Counted from the first letter of the stretch, positions 20,648-31,969 are shown. The stretch is 64,000 nucleotides of DNA from Jiella marina (GCF_024359545.1 NZ_JAKQZG010000013.1:62001-126000), one strand, 5' to 3'. A program made the numbers and translations. Notes: generated by a model not told the origin, from the letters alone.

Positions 20648-22393
20648 TCAGGCCGCAAAGAGCTGTCGGATCGCCCTATCACTCGTATTCGTCAGCGACA
20701 GGGCCTGGAGGCCGAGCTCTTCCCGCGCCTGCAGGGCTCTGAGACGCGCGGATTCCTCCTCCATGTCGGCGTCCACGAGTTGGGCGATCCCTCCCCGCAA
20801 CGTGTTCGACAGGCCGTCCAGAAAGCTATCCTGCATGGCAATGCGCTCTTTCAGCGCGCCCAGCCTCGCGGCGGCCGTCGACACATCGCGATGCATCTTG
20901 TCGACGACGGTGAGATAGCTCTCGATCATCTCCGGTTTGGCGGCGACATCGATATCGAGGATTCCAAAATCGTAGAGTGGTCCGGAACTCACTTCGACGG
21001 CGGAGACGAAGATCCCGCTTCCGGACGCAGCGTCCCGATTGGCCGCGCGATCCATGACGAACTTGAAGTCGTCGCCCTCGGTCTCGATGCTGAGATTGGG
21101 AATCGCACCCATGATCGAATCGAGAACCATCACCATGTCCTCGGAAGTCTGGACCATTCCGTCGTCCTTGCCGAGGGCTTCGTTCACGGTCGCTCGATCG
21201 ATGACGAAACTCCGAAGATTGGTGTAGCTCGTGAAGTCGAAGCTGATGACCATGCCGCGATAGACGCGGAAAGGCTCGAAATCCACCGTCAGCGAGGAGC
21301 CTGTCTGACCGTAATGGATGCCCGTATTGCCGAGACCACCGCTCGTCGCGGTGGTCGTCGTGAAGTTGCTGACTCTCATCGATGCGCCGTCAGTGCCGGA
21401 AAGTTCCCGATCCACGAGACGAATGAATTCCGTGACCTCGCCGTCGGAATCGGTCTCTTCGCGCGGCATCACCCAGACCGGAGCGCCCACCGCCACTCGC
21501 AGGACATCGACGAAGTCGTCGCGCGTATCGATCACTCCACCGGCGCTCGGCAGGACGCTGTCGACCAACGCCCTGTCGATGACCACGTGGAGAGGGACAC
21601 CCGGCTCATAGGGCGGCGGCAGCGCCGGATCGCCGCTGTCCTCCGCACCAAGCGTCAGCGTGAAGCTCATCGTGTCGCCGGTGCCGAACGTCACGGGGCC
21701 ATCGAAGGCAAAGTCCTGATGGGCGCCGACTGCGGCTCGAAACGGCCCGTCGGTGGTGTATCCTGTCTCCGTTGACGCGGACACGAAACGCAGCCCGCCG
21801 ATGGTCTTCGGGGACCGTTCCTCGGCCTGGAGAATACCCCCACCATCACCGTTGAACAGCGACACCTCGCTGATATCGAGGCCGATCGTCGAGAGATCGA
21901 TCCGGCCGTCGGAGCCTCGAACGATCGAGGCGGGAACGAGCGAAATCCGCTTGGAGGCGTCGGCTTCGTGGAGGTCGTCGATATTGGTGTCGAGCCAGTT
22001 CACGCCGGCGAAACTCGCGGCCTCGGCGATCGAGGCGATCGCGGATTGCGCCTCCGCGATTTCCTTCTGAAGGGCTTCCCGGTCAACGCTCGAATCCTGT
22101 GCCGAAACGATGAGCGACTTGACGCGCGAAACGACTCCCTCGACGGCCGACATGCCGTCATAGGCGGTGTCGACCATGGAGGCTCCAAGCCCCAGCGCGT
22201 CCTGAACGGCGCCGATGCTGTCAAGATCCACACGCATCGTGGTCGCCACCGACCAATAGGTCGCGTCGTCCCTGGCACCACTGACGCGATATCCCGACGA
22301 CATGGTCTCTTGCGTCGCAACAAGGGAGTCCTGCGTCGCGCGGAGGGCGGCAAGACCGGTCATGGTCGAGATGTTGGTGTGAAGACTGATCAA
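20648..22393 (-). CDS. Flagellin (large, orphan location)
   Basis: The protein of about 581 residues has flagellin termini. The N-terminal coiled region reads TNISTMTGLAALRATQDSLV and SGYRVSGARDDATYWSVA; the C-terminus ends with ALQAREELGLQALSLTNTSD. The centre is a long variable insert with two homologous halves (GVPLHVVIDRALVDS and FVIDRATVNEALG). No ATG lies at the conserved start: the candidate is TTG at 22393, which gives the usual xISLHTN opening. A TTG at 22411 is also possible. No other flagellar genes are near. Confidence 0.8.
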   Translation of the reverse strand: MISLHTNISTMTGLAALRATQDSLVATQETMSSGYRVSGARDDATYWSVATTMRVDLDSIGAVQDALGLGASMVDTAYDGMSAVEGVVSRVKSLIVSAQDSSVDREALQKEIAEAQSAIASIAEAASFAGVNWLDTNIDDLHEADASKRISLVPASIVRGSDGRIDLSTIGLDISEVSLFNGDGGGILQAEERSPKTIGGLRFVSASTETGYTTDGPFRAAVGAHQDFAFDGPVTFGTGDTMSFTLTLGAEDSGDPALPPPYEPGVPLHVVIDRALVDSVLPSAGGVIDTRDDFVDVLRVAVGAPVWVMPREETDSDGEVTEFIRLVDRELSGTDGASMRVSNFTTTTATSGGLGNTGIHYGQTGSSLTVDFEPFRVYRGMVISFDFTSYTNLRSFVIDRATVNEALGKDDGMVQTSEDMVMVLDSIMGAIPNLSIETEGDDFKFVMDRAANRDAASGSGIFVSAVEVSSGPLYDFGILDIDVAAKPEMIESYLTVVDKMHRDVSTAAARLGALKERIAMQDSFLDGLSNTLRGGIAQLVDADMEEESARLRALQAREELGLQALSLTNTSDRAIRQLFAA

Positions 22394-22598
22394 GACGGCA
22401 TCCGTTTCCAAGGATGCCTGATGTTTCGCGAACGCGCGTGTAGAAATTTTAAAGAAACATTCTTAACACACGCGATGCTTTTAGCCGGCTATGACCCTGA
22501 TAATGGCGTGATGCATCGATGTTGCTGGAGGTCAGACGGAGTCCGTCCGTTACTTCAGCCGGTCACAAAATTGACGACCCAATACCGGCCGCATCCCG

Positions 22599-23987
22599 TC
22601 ACAGACGCTCACCATTCTTCAGTCGATAGCTCGGCTCGTACATGGTGACGAGTTCTTCAGAGGCGGTCGGATGAACGGCCATGGTCGCGTCGAAGTCGTC
22701 CTTGGTGACGCCCGCCTTGACGGCCACCCCCAGAACCTGGGCGAGTTCCCCCGCATCGTGGCCGAGGACATGGGCGCCCAGAACGCGGCGACTGTCCCCG
22801 TCGACGACGAGCTTCATCAGCATCTTCCCCTCGCGCCCGGACAGGGTGTTCTTCATCGGGCGGAAGGCGGTGCGATAGATCTCGACGTTTTCGAAGCGCT
22901 TGCAGGCCTCGGCCTCTGACAGACCGACCGTCCCGATCTCGGGCTGCGAAAACACCGCCGTCGCGATGGTCTCGTAGTCCGGCTTCGTCGGCTTGCCGAG
23001 ATAGACCGTGTCGATCAGGCACATGGCTTCGTGGATCGCCACGGGAGTCAGTTGCACCCGATGGGTCACGTCCCCCAGCGCGTAGATATTCTCGACATTC
23101 GTGCGGGAATAGTCGTCGACGATGATCGCGCCCCGCGCGTCGAGTTCGACACCGGCCGCCTCGCAGCCGAGATTCTCGGTGTTCGGGTTGCGGCCGATCG
23201 CCAGCATGATCTCGTCGGCGACGATATGCTCGCCGCTCTTGCAGAAGGCCAGGCGCTTTCCGTCGGGGCGCTCCTCGACGGCTTCGAACGTGTCGCAGCA
23301 GCGCACGCGCAGACCCTTGGCCTCCATCTGCTGATGCAGTTCGTGGCGCAGATCGTCGTCGAAGCCCTGAAGGATCTCCTGACCGCGATAGACCAGCGTC
23401 GTGTCGACGCCGAGACCGTGGAAGATGTTGGCGAACTCCACGGCGATATAGCCCCCGCCCAAGATCGCGATCGATTCCGGCAGGCGCTCCAGATGGAAGG
23501 CCTCTTCGGAGGTCAGGCAGTGTTCGGCTCCCGGCATCGCCGGGTGCCGGTTCGGCCGCCCGCCGGTGGCGATCACGATGCGCTCAGCCGTGACCGTGCG
23601 ATCCTGATCGGTCAGGCGGATCGTATGCGGCCCCTCGATCACCGCGCGACTGTGGATCGCTTCACCGCCGGCCTTGCCGATATTGGTCTCGTAGAGCCCG
23701 GCAAGACGCCCGATCTCCTTGTCCTTCGCCGCCATCAGCGTCGGCCAGTCGAAGCGCGTCTCGCCCACCGTCCAGCCGTAACCGACCGCATCCTCGAAGG
23801 CTTCGTGGAACTGAGAGGCGTAGACGAAGAGCTTCTTGGGCACACAGCCCCGGATCACGCAGGTGCCGCCATAGCGATATTCTTCCGCCACGGCCACGCG
23901 CTTGCCGAGTTGCGCTGCGCGCCGCGCGGCGCGCACGCCGCCGGACCCCCCGCCAATGACGAACAGGTCGTAGTCGAACTCGGCCAT
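22599..23987 (-). CDS. gor: Glutathione-disulfide reductase
   Basis: The 462-residue flavoenzyme reduces glutathione disulfide with NADPH. It has an FAD Rossmann motif (FVIGGGSGGVRAARRAAQLG), the redox-active disulfide in GGTCVIRGCVPKKLF, an NADPH-binding motif (AILGGGYIAVEFANIF) and the C-terminal catalytic His region AVHPTASEELVTM. Length and domain order are normal. It lies upstream of the flagellin gene on the same strand, with a 205-bp gap that probably carries the flagellin promoter. Confidence 0.93.
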   Translation of the reverse strand: MAEFDYDLFVIGGGSGGVRAARRAAQLGKRVAVAEEYRYGGTCVIRGCVPKKLFVYASQFHEAFEDAVGYGWTVGETRFDWPTLMAAKDKEIGRLAGLYETNIGKAGGEAIHSRAVIEGPHTIRLTDQDRTVTAERIVIATGGRPNRHPAMPGAEHCLTSEEAFHLERLPESIAILGGGYIAVEFANIFHGLGVDTTLVYRGQEILQGFDDDLRHELHQQMEAKGLRVRCCDTFEAVEERPDGKRLAFCKSGEHIVADEIMLAIGRNPNTENLGCEAAGVELDARGAIIVDDYSRTNVENIYALGDVTHRVQLTPVAIHEAMCLIDTVYLGKPTKPDYETIATAVFSQPEIGTVGLSEAEACKRFENVEIYRTAFRPMKNTLSGREGKMLMKLVVDGDSRRVLGAHVLGHDAGELAQVLGVAVKAGVTKDDFDATMAVHPTASEELVTMYEPSYRLKNGERL

Positions 23988-24131
23988 GGCAATTGTCCTT
24001 TATCAGGGGGCAGCGCGTGTTCGCAGCGCCTGCCGATCAGCGCGCCCGGCAGAAAAGGCTTGCGGCCGATGCCACCGGTGACCCGGTCCGGCATCGACGC
24101 ACCCGCGTCATCCTACTGAGACCGAAGCCGT

Positions 24132-24668
24132 TCAGTTCTGGGCACCCTCGTCGGCAGCCGGGGCCGCACCGGCCGTCATCTCACGCAGCCCCTCGAAAGC
24201 GGCCTGGCGCAGATCGCGCACGATCCCGCTGCTCCAGACTTCGGCGGCTTCCAGCATGTTGCGGGTCGCGAGCGGTCCCTGGGCGAGAAGCTTCTGGCCC
24301 GCCCCGGACTGGTAGAAATTTGCGATCGCCGTCAGTTCTTCCTCGGTGAAGAGATTGGCATAGACCCGGGCGATTTCATTCTCGAGGGCTGCCCGCCGCG
24401 GCGCCAGTTCCAGGGCGGCATTGTCGACCATTTCGGAAATCGCAGCTTCCCGATCGGGATTATTGGCGATCAGCTCCGACTTCACCTGGGTCGCGGCGTT
24501 GGGGAGGATCTGGTCGAACTGGTCCGTCGCATTGATCGCGTCGATCGCCGCCCGCGCCGCGCTCAGATGGCTTTCGGTCACTTCCTGAGCCTGCAGGCTG
24601 GCCGGAAACAGGAAGATTGCGGTCGCGGCGATCATGAAGATCCGTCGCATCGGCATCCTGGAAAACAT
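24132..24668 (-). CDS. DUF2059 domain-containing exported protein
   Basis: This is a protein of about 178 residues with a signal peptide (RRIFMIAATAIFLFPASLQA) and a helical DUF2059 domain containing LFTEEELTAIANFYQSGAGQ, a strong family hallmark. The function is unknown. Several in-frame ATGs lie at 24680, 24668, 24656 and 24650, and none has a decisive ribosome binding site. The rpiA gene follows on the same strand's upstream side, and the two may be co-transcribed with rpiA first. Confidence 0.85.
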   Translation of the reverse strand: MFSRMPMRRIFMIAATAIFLFPASLQAQEVTESHLSAARAAIDAINATDQFDQILPNAATQVKSELIANNPDREAAISEMVDNAALELAPRRAALENEIARVYANLFTEEELTAIANFYQSGAGQKLLAQGPLATRNMLEAAEVWSSGIVRDLRQAAFEGLREMTAGAAPAADEGAQN

Positions 24669-24781
24669 GGGTCCGTTCATCTCCGTTCGCTTTGCCTGCG
24701 CGGCGCACTATCCGGTTGGCGAGGATCGCGCAAGCCGCACCTAAAGGCCTTGCCAGCCGCCACCCGGGACGTTCTCGCGTT

Positions 24782-25474
24782 TCACGTCATGCTGCGCAGG
24801 CCCGATTGTGTCGCGACGATAACCTCGCCCGCAAGCCCCAGGAACAAGCCATGTTCCACGACACCCGGCACGTCGTGCAGGGCTCGCGAAAGCGACTCTG
24901 GATCGGGAATGCGGCCAAAAGCGGCATCGAGAATAAGGTGACCGCTGTCGGTAATGAAAGGCTCCTCGCCGAGCCGTCGCAAGGTGAGGTCGCATTCGAG
25001 CCCGAGATCCTGAGCGGCCTTCTGGATCGCCAGATAGGTGGCGATCATGCCGAAACCATTGATCTCGATTGGCAAGGGAAAGGCGCCGAGGGTCTCGACC
25101 AGCTTGGTCTCGTCGGCGATTACCAGCATCTTCGCAGAGGCGGCCGCGACGATCTTCTCGCGCAGGAGGGCCCCGCCTCCGCCCTTGATGAGCCGAAGTT
25201 CGGGATCGATTTCGTCGGCACCATCGATTGTGAGGTCGAGTTGCGGCACCGTCTCCAGGGTCTGCATAGGGATGCCGAGCTCGCGGCAGAGCGCCTCGGT
25301 GCGCTGGGAGGTCGCGACGCCGACGACCTTCAGTCCGGCTTCGACCTTGCCGGCCAAGGCGTGGATGAAGGCTTCCGCCGTGGAGCCCGTGCCGATCCCG
25401 AGCCGCATGCCATCCTCGACATGATCGAGCGCCGCTCGCCCGGCCGCCTGCTTCAAGTCACCCGCATCCGCCAT
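24782..25474 (-). CDS. rpiA: Ribose-5-phosphate isomerase A
   Basis: The 230-residue enzyme interconverts ribose 5-phosphate and ribulose 5-phosphate in the pentose phosphate pathway. Motifs are [35 protein letters not shown] and [10 protein letters not shown], which contains the catalytic region. The ATG at 25474 is chosen because GGAGGA lies five bases upstream; a GTG at 25486 would include that site in the coding region. Confidence 0.93.
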   Translation of the reverse strand: MADAGDLKQAAGRAALDHVEDGMRLGIGTGSTAEAFIHALAGKVEAGLKVVGVATSQRTEALCRELGIPMQTLETVPQLDLTIDGADEIDPELRLIKGGGGALLREKIVAAASAKMLVIADETKLVETLGAFPLPIEINGFGMIATYLAIQKAAQDLGLECDLTLRRLGEEPFITDSGHLILDAAFGRIPDPESLSRALHDVPGVVEHGLFLGLAGEVIVATQSGLRSMT

Positions 25475-25629
25475 TCGGTCCTCCACGCTTTGCCGCCATC
25501 GTCTAGCAGGCTCGTCCGCCTGCCGATAGGGGAGAGAGGGAGCGCGCGCGAAAGCAGCAGTGGCGCAGGCTGGGCCGCGGCCCGGCCGCGACGCGTCGCC
25601 GCGGCCGGATTATCAGGCCTTGCAGCCGA

Positions 25630-26229
25630 TCAGCCGGCGACCTTCGCCGCGATCTGGGCAATGTGCTTGCCCTGGAAGCTCGCACCGTCGAGCTCGATCT
25701 GGCTCGGCATGCGCGAACCGTCGCCCTTGGCAATGGTCGTGGCGCCATAGGGCGAACCGCCGACGATCTCGTCCATCGTCATCATGCCGGCATGGGCGTA
25801 GGGCAGTCCGACGACCATCAATCCCTGATGCAGCAGCACCTTGATGATCGAGAACAGCGTCGTCTCGTTGCCGCCATGCTGCGTCGCGGTGGAGGTGAAG
25901 GCACCGCCGACCTTGCCGACGAGAGCGCCCTTCGCCCAGAGCGGACCGGTCTGGTCCCAGAAGGACTGCATCTGCGAGCACATGTTGCCGTAGCGCGTCG
26001 GCGCGCCGATGACGATCGCGTCATAGTTCGGCAGTTCGTCCACCGTGCAGACCGGATAGGGATGATCGGTCTTGAAACCGGCCGCCTCGACGACTTCCTG
26101 CGGCGCCGTTTCGGGAACGCGCTTGATCTCGACGCTCGCACCGGCACTCGCGGCGCCGTCGGCGACCGCCTTCGCCATCGTCTCGATATGTCCGTAGCTG
26201 GAATAGTAGAGGACCAGGACCTTTGCCAT
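25630..26229 (-). CDS. wrbA: NAD(P)H:quinone oxidoreductase WrbA
   Basis: The 199-residue flavodoxin-like protein binds FMN and reduces quinones by two electrons. It shows the FMN loop [15 protein letters not shown] at residues 8-22, [19 protein letters not shown] and [14 protein letters not shown], all WrbA hallmarks. The start MAKVLVL at 26229 has AAAGGGA about ten bases upstream; a much longer in-frame extension upstream is not family-like. Confidence 0.93.
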   Translation of the reverse strand: MAKVLVLYYSSYGHIETMAKAVADGAASAGASVEIKRVPETAPQEVVEAAGFKTDHPYPVCTVDELPNYDAIVIGAPTRYGNMCSQMQSFWDQTGPLWAKGALVGKVGGAFTSTATQHGGNETTLFSIIKVLLHQGLMVVGLPYAHAGMMTMDEIVGGSPYGATTIAKGDGSRMPSQIELDGASFQGKHIAQIAAKVAG

Positions 26230-26493
26230 GCCGTTCGTTCCCTTTCGTGAATTGTCGCTCGTTGCGAGCATTGCCGCAGACGACATAACGGAAACGGCGG
26301 CGGATCGTCCGCCCCTGCTGGCGCGACGGACTGTCACCACAGGACAGACAATGACGCTCTCCTGTCGCCGAACGGAATATCGGGACCTGCCGGCTCGGGC
26401 AGTCACGCGATGCCACGGCGGCTTCGCCCTCTTGCATTCCGTTTCGACCCTGCGCCTTATGCGGCACCTGACGAGCAGCCGGGAGATCGCCAC

Positions 26494-27234
26494 ATGTCCG
26501 AACGCGCCACCACCGCAGCCATGCTCGCGATTGGCGACGAGCTTCTGTCCGGCCGCACCAAGGACAAGAACATCGGCCATCTCGCCGAAGTGCTGACGCT
26601 GGCCGGCATCGACCTGAAGGAGGTCCGGATCGTCGGTGACGAGACCGAGATGATCGCCGAGGCGCTGAACGCCCTGCGGGCGCGCTACGACTTCGTCTTC
26701 ACCTCCGGCGGAATCGGCCCGACCCATGACGACATCACCGCCGATGCCGTAGGGGCCGCCTTCGGGTTGCCAGTCGATGAACATCCCGAGGCGGTGGCTC
26801 TCCTCTCGGCCCATTACGCCCGCCGCGAGATGCCCTTCACACCGGCGCGGCGCCGGATGACGCGCACGCCGCAAGGCGCAAGCCTGATCGAGAACAAGGT
26901 GTCGGCCGCGCCAGGCTTTCGCGTCGAGAACGTCTTCGTCATGGCCGGCGTGCCCAGCGTCTTTCAGGCCATGATGGCGGAGGTCCTACCGCTCCTGCCG
27001 GCGGGCGAACCGCTGAAGAGCGCCTCGGTGGTGAGCCATGCCGGCGAGGGCGATATCGGTGATGCGCTCACGGCAATCGCCCGCGCTCACGAGAACGTGG
27101 TGATCGGCTCCTATCCGCGCTTCGACGGCGAACGCTTTTCGACGGAGATCCTCGTTCGCTCGCGCGACGAGGCCGCGCTCAATGCCGCCGTCGAGGCTGT
27201 CCGGGCCATGCTGGCCGCCCTCGATCCGCGTTGA
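26494..27234 (+). CDS. CinA-type molybdopterin-binding domain protein
   Basis: The 246-residue protein carries the MoaB/MogA-like fold of the CinA N-terminal domain: [36 protein letters not shown] and the region [14 protein letters not shown]. It lacks the C-terminal NMN amidase domain of full CinA, as is common in alphaproteobacteria where the two are separate genes. The ATG at 26494 has GGGAG nine bases upstream. Function is probably nucleotide or pyridine-nucleotide salvage related, but this is inferred. Confidence 0.85.
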   Translation: MSERATTAAMLAIGDELLSGRTKDKNIGHLAEVLTLAGIDLKEVRIVGDETEMIAEALNALRARYDFVFTSGGIGPTHDDITADAVGAAFGLPVDEHPEAVALLSAHYARREMPFTPARRRMTRTPQGASLIENKVSAAPGFRVENVFVMAGVPSVFQAMMAEVLPLLPAGEPLKSASVVSHAGEGDIGDALTAIARAHENVVIGSYPRFDGERFSTEILVRSRDEAALNAAVEAVRAMLAALDPR

Positions 27235-27412
27235 CTGTGCGGCGCGGCGAACCATTGTGTGAACGAGAACGCCGGGCAGGTGCTCCGCAGAATCATCGAG
27301 CGCCAGCGCGAATGATCGTTCGAACCGATTTTACCCGAATGTTTGGCTTCCGATCCGGCGCCGCCGCCGCTATGCCACGACAGACTGATCAATCACGAGG
27401 AAGGGCAACATC

Positions 27413-28801
<1,389 letters not shown>

Positions 28802-28973
28802 CAACAGGGCGATCGCCGAGGGCCGATCGTCCTGCGATCGATTGTATCGCGATTCATTGACAATATGTCGGATTGTCGCCGGGATGAATTCCGGGCGACG
28901 TCCATCTAATCTTTCGGGATCGCAGCCGGCGGGTTTGTCCCGTGCGGCTTTCTCTTAACGGAAAGACCATCCC

Positions 28974-29354
28974 ATGAATGCCAATCTGATCCTCGCCGGA
29001 CGCGTCCTGCTTTCGGCAATCTTCATCGTCGCCGGTTTCGGCAAGCTTGTCGGGGCGGCAGGTTTTGCCGGTTATCTCGGCAGCCTCGGCTTCCCCGTTC
29101 CGCTCGTCATGGCCTATCTCGTCGGCGCCTTCGAACTCCTCGGCGGCCTCGCGATCCTCGCCGGCTTCCAGACGCGGACGGTCGCGATCGCGCTGGCCGC
29201 ATTCTGTGTCGCCACCGGACTGATCGCCCATCTCGGGGAACAGAATGCGCTTCTGAAGAACATCGCGCTCGCGGGCGGTTTCCTCGTCCTTGCGGGTTCG
29301 GGAGCCGGCGCGTTCGCGGTCGACAAGACCCGCCGGGAAAGCCGCTACGCCTGA
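28974..29354 (+). CDS. DoxX family membrane protein
   Basis: The 126-residue protein has four hydrophobic segments and the DoxX pattern LAGRVLLSAIFIVAGFGKLV at its start and LVGAFELLGGLAILAGFQ in the middle. DoxX proteins are small inner-membrane proteins often linked with redox or thiosulfate metabolism or oxidative stress. The context gives no partner. The short basic tail DKTRRESRYA is cytoplasmic. Confidence 0.85.
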   Translation: MNANLILAGRVLLSAIFIVAGFGKLVGAAGFAGYLGSLGFPVPLVMAYLVGAFELLGGLAILAGFQTRTVAIALAAFCVATGLIAHLGEQNALLKNIALAGGFLVLAGSGAGAFAVDKTRRESRYA

Positions 29355-29478
29355 GCCCGGGTCCATCCCTGACCAAACGAAAAACTCGCTCCCATCTCTT
29401 GCTTCGCCATGAGGTCCTGTTGAAAAAGTCGCGCGACTTTCCAGCCTCATTTGTTGAACCAAGCGATGGGACGATCGC

Positions 29479-29721
29479 ATGATACAAACCCTGGTCCGTG
29501 ACTATTCCTGGATCCACCTCGGGATCGGACTGTTCGGCAATTTCTGCTTCGTGGTCGGTTCGGTCCTCTTCTTCAAGACATTCGAGTCTCTTTACACCCT
29601 GGCGGTCTGGCTGTTCGTTGCTGGGTCGACCGGCATGTTCCTCGGCTCGCTGGGCGAACTCGCCAAGTCGCTCTACGAGCGACATGAAAAGAGGGAACAG
29701 GGCCGCTCTGCAGGCAGCTGA
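29479..29721 (+). CDS. YrhK-like small membrane protein
   Basis: The 80-residue protein has two hydrophobic segments, WIHLGIGLFGNFCFVVGSVL and TLAVWLFVAGSTGMFLGSL, joined by a short loop, and a basic C-terminus. This two-helix layout with FVVGSVLFF matches the YrhK domain of unknown function. It lies 124 bases after the DoxX gene on the same strand and ends three bases before the convergent DUF547 gene. Confidence 0.75.
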   Translation: MIQTLVRDYSWIHLGIGLFGNFCFVVGSVLFFKTFESLYTLAVWLFVAGSTGMFLGSLGELAKSLYERHEKREQGRSAGS

Positions 29722-29724
29722 ATC

Positions 29725-30693
29725 CTATTGCCGCGAAGCGTCGTTCAGCGACCAGTCGTAGCGATAGCCAACGATCTCCGGATCCTCGCCCGACAGGAGC
29801 GCGGCCGCCTCGCCTTCGGCATAGCGTTCGAGATGGGCCCGCAGGCCCGCCTCGCCGCCGAAATCCTCGCCGAACCAGTCATATATGCGCGAAGCGAGGA
29901 GCCCCCCGCCAGGGCTTTCGCGCAGACCCCTCTCGCTGTTGACATAGGCCCGGGCCGCCGCGTCGAGATCGGCATCGAGCGTCTCCGCCGCCCAGGGGTC
30001 CGGCCGCAGATCGGGACATCCGACGGAGGCGCAGTTTACCGCATAATGCACGCGCGGATGGCCCATCGGCCGCAGGATCGCGTGTTCGATATCATCGAGC
30101 GAAAGTTCGACTTCGCCGATCCTTACCCGCTTTGCCGACCATGGTCCGCGATTGAAGGCGCTCGAAAGGCTGGCGAAGAAACCGCGATCTTCCGTGCCGA
30201 TCTCGATGTCCCGGATGGAGTCCACCGGATAGTGATCGAGCACCACGTCAAGCGTCACGGCATTGTAGAGATTGGCGAAGAAGGCGAATTTCTGCGCCGC
30301 CGTCAGCTTCTTCCACTCGAGCGCTTCCCACTCCGCGATCTGACGTTTCAGAGCCTCGCGATCCGCCGGCGTGACATCGCCGTATCGCACGAGATTGAGC
30401 GCTCCCGGCCGGTCGACGACATAGGCCGACAGGAATTGCCGATAGGCTGCGTCATCGACCGCTATCGTTTCTTCCTTCGCTGCGCCGGCGAAGGCTCGGG
30501 CGATGTCGGCATCGGCCCGGTCGTTGAGTTCGGTGACGTCGAATGGCTTTGCCTCGAAGGCGTGTGCGGAACTCGCGGTGCCCATCGCCAGACCCATTGC
30601 GATTGCCGAGGCCAGAGCCATTCGCGCGAGCCGGATGCCTCGCCTGGCCGGTTGCCGCTGACAGTCGGGTCCCGGTGAGGTGGTCCCTGTCAT
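29725..30693 (-). CDS. DUF547 domain-containing exported protein
   Basis: The 322-residue protein begins with a long positively charged leader and a hydrophobic signal segment (MALASAIAMGLAMGTASSAHA), then the DUF547 domain: KFAFFANLYNAVTLDVVLDH and the conserved cysteine motif VHYAVNCASVGCPDL. The Cys and His residues suggest a papain-like fold, but activity is not established. The ATG at 30693 is preferred because GGAGGA lies 11 bases upstream; a start at 30753 has no such site. Confidence 0.87.
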   Translation of the reverse strand: MTGTTSPGPDCQRQPARRGIRLARMALASAIAMGLAMGTASSAHAFEAKPFDVTELNDRADADIARAFAGAAKEETIAVDDAAYRQFLSAYVVDRPGALNLVRYGDVTPADREALKRQIAEWEALEWKKLTAAQKFAFFANLYNAVTLDVVLDHYPVDSIRDIEIGTEDRGFFASLSSAFNRGPWSAKRVRIGEVELSLDDIEHAILRPMGHPRVHYAVNCASVGCPDLRPDPWAAETLDADLDAAARAYVNSERGLRESPGGGLLASRIYDWFGEDFGGEAGLRAHLERYAEGEAAALLSGEDPEIVGYRYDWSLNDASRQ

Positions 30694-30933
30694 CTCAATA
30701 AAATCCTCCGGCTCTTCCGACCGCTCGCGGCTGGGGGAATCCGGCCGTCTCATCGGTCATTCGCCCACAGGCCTCAAACGTTACACGTTTCACAACAAGT
30801 CTGGAGCCGTCAAATCTTTGGTAATGAAACTCGTCTGGTCCGGCTGCCGTTGATTCCGTGAATGCCCGAGACAGAAACAATTCCAATGCAAACAGACGTT
30901 TCGGGCCTCACGAAAGCATAAGGAGGACGCTCA

Positions 30934-31737
30934 ATGTTCTTGAGAACGACTTCTGCAATCGCCCTCGCATCGGCCATGTTCATCGCGCCGAGCGCCATTG
31001 CTCAGGACACGAATGATAATCCCATGGCGACCACCATGGAGAACGGTTCTGCGGGCGAAAACCCGGGCATCGTCTCGTTGCCTGACTGGCATCCTGACAT
31101 GACCGCCGACAATTCCATGAGCGCCGAGAACATCATCGACATGGATGTGATCGGCGCCGACGGTGAAGATATCGGTGACGTCGAGAATGTGCTCTTCGGA
31201 ACCGATGGTCGCGCCCTTTCGATCATCGCCGAAGTTGGCGGCGTCTGGGATATCGGCGACACCCATGTCAGCATCCCCTGGGACGACCTCGACATCGATA
31301 TGGCGGAGTCGCAGGTCCGCGTTCCGGTCACCGAGGATAATGTCGATGACTATTCCCTGTTCGATCAGGAACTCATCGGGGCCGAGACCGCCAGTTCGCA
31401 GATCGCCGATCTCGAAAGCGGCTGGTTCTCCGACGCTGAAACCGGACCGCGCGTCTGGCGGGCGAGCGAACTCATCGACGATTACGTGCGCTATCAGGGC
31501 GACCAGAGCTGGACCAATTACGGCTATGTCGACGACGTGATGATCACGGACGGCGAAATCTCGGCCGTGGTTGTTCGCCCGGACACGGGTTATGGCGGCT
31601 TCAATAACGGGCTCTACTCGTACCCGTATTACGGCTATGATTATGGCTGGTCGCCGGGCCTGACGAATTACGACCTGCCTTACGATGAGGCGACGATCCG
31701 CGATCGCCAGCCGATGGAAATGCAGAATTCCGGCTGA
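30934..31737 (+). CDS. PRC-barrel domain exported protein
   Basis: The 267-residue protein has a signal peptide (MFLRTTSAIALASAMFIAPS) and two PRC-barrel-like beta domains. The first spans NIIDMDVIGADGEDIGDVEN to VSIPWDDLDID, the second VWRASELIDDYVRYQG to GEISAVVVRPD. The C-terminus is rich in Tyr and Gly (YPYYGYDYGWSPG). PRC barrels bind proteins or RNA, but the exported rhizobial ones have no assigned role. A strong AAGGAGG lies eight bases before the ATG. A terminator follows. Confidence 0.85.
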   Translation: MFLRTTSAIALASAMFIAPSAIAQDTNDNPMATTMENGSAGENPGIVSLPDWHPDMTADNSMSAENIIDMDVIGADGEDIGDVENVLFGTDGRALSIIAEVGGVWDIGDTHVSIPWDDLDIDMAESQVRVPVTEDNVDDYSLFDQELIGAETASSQIADLESGWFSDAETGPRVWRASELIDDYVRYQGDQSWTNYGYVDDVMITDGEISAVVVRPDTGYGGFNNGLYSYPYYGYDYGWSPGLTNYDLPYDEATIRDRQPMEMQNSG

Positions 31738-31766
31738 TCGGCTGACAAGTACGTCATGACGGAGGC

Positions 31767-31800
31767 TGCCCCGGCGCCGAGTGGTGCCGGGGCACTTTTT
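31767..31800 (+). terminator. Terminator of the PRC-barrel gene
   Basis: A 9-bp GC stem (31767-31775 with 31786-31794) with a 10-base loop is followed by CTTTTTT. It lies 30 bases after the stop codon. Confidence 0.85.
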
Positions 31801-31924
31801 TGCCTCTCGTCCCGCGGCCCTTTGGGTTCACGTCCATCGGGCGAGTCTTTCGGCCACCGCCGCCCACGTCGCGACAGCATGAATCGCGCGTCCGATCGAT
31901 ATTTCGCTGAGAATCCGAAGAAAG

Positions 31925-31969
31925 TGGTGGGTGATATAGGGCTCGAACCTATGACCCGCTGATTAAGAG
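31925..31969 (-). other. tRNA-Lys(CTT) 3' fragment: left attachment site of the integrated element
   Basis: Read on the minus strand, this 45-bp segment is the 3' part of a tRNA gene: anticodon loop CTCTTAA (anticodon CTT), the 3' anticodon stem arm, variable loop, a perfect T stem CATAGG/CCTAT with loop TTCGAGC, the acceptor strand ATCACCC and encoded ACCA. The 5' anticodon arm does not pair (GCTAT where GCTGA is needed) and no D arm follows, so the 5' half is gone. An integrase gene begins 195 bp away, so this is the attachment-site core. Confidence 0.85.

Noticed and set aside
20609-21775. 388-codon plus-strand ORF opposite the flagellin gene
   Set aside because: The flagellin termini on the minus strand are clear; the opposite frame is compositionally abnormal.
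26230-26874. N-terminal extension of WrbA to about 414 residues
   Set aside because: WrbA starts at [13 protein letters not shown] with its own ribosome binding site; upstream in-frame sequence is unlike any flavodoxin and overlaps the CinA-type gene region.
31756-31962. Plus-strand 68-codon ORF ending within the tRNA fragment
   Set aside because: It runs through a terminator and the tRNA-Lys remnant and begins in an intergenic region; it is not a gene.
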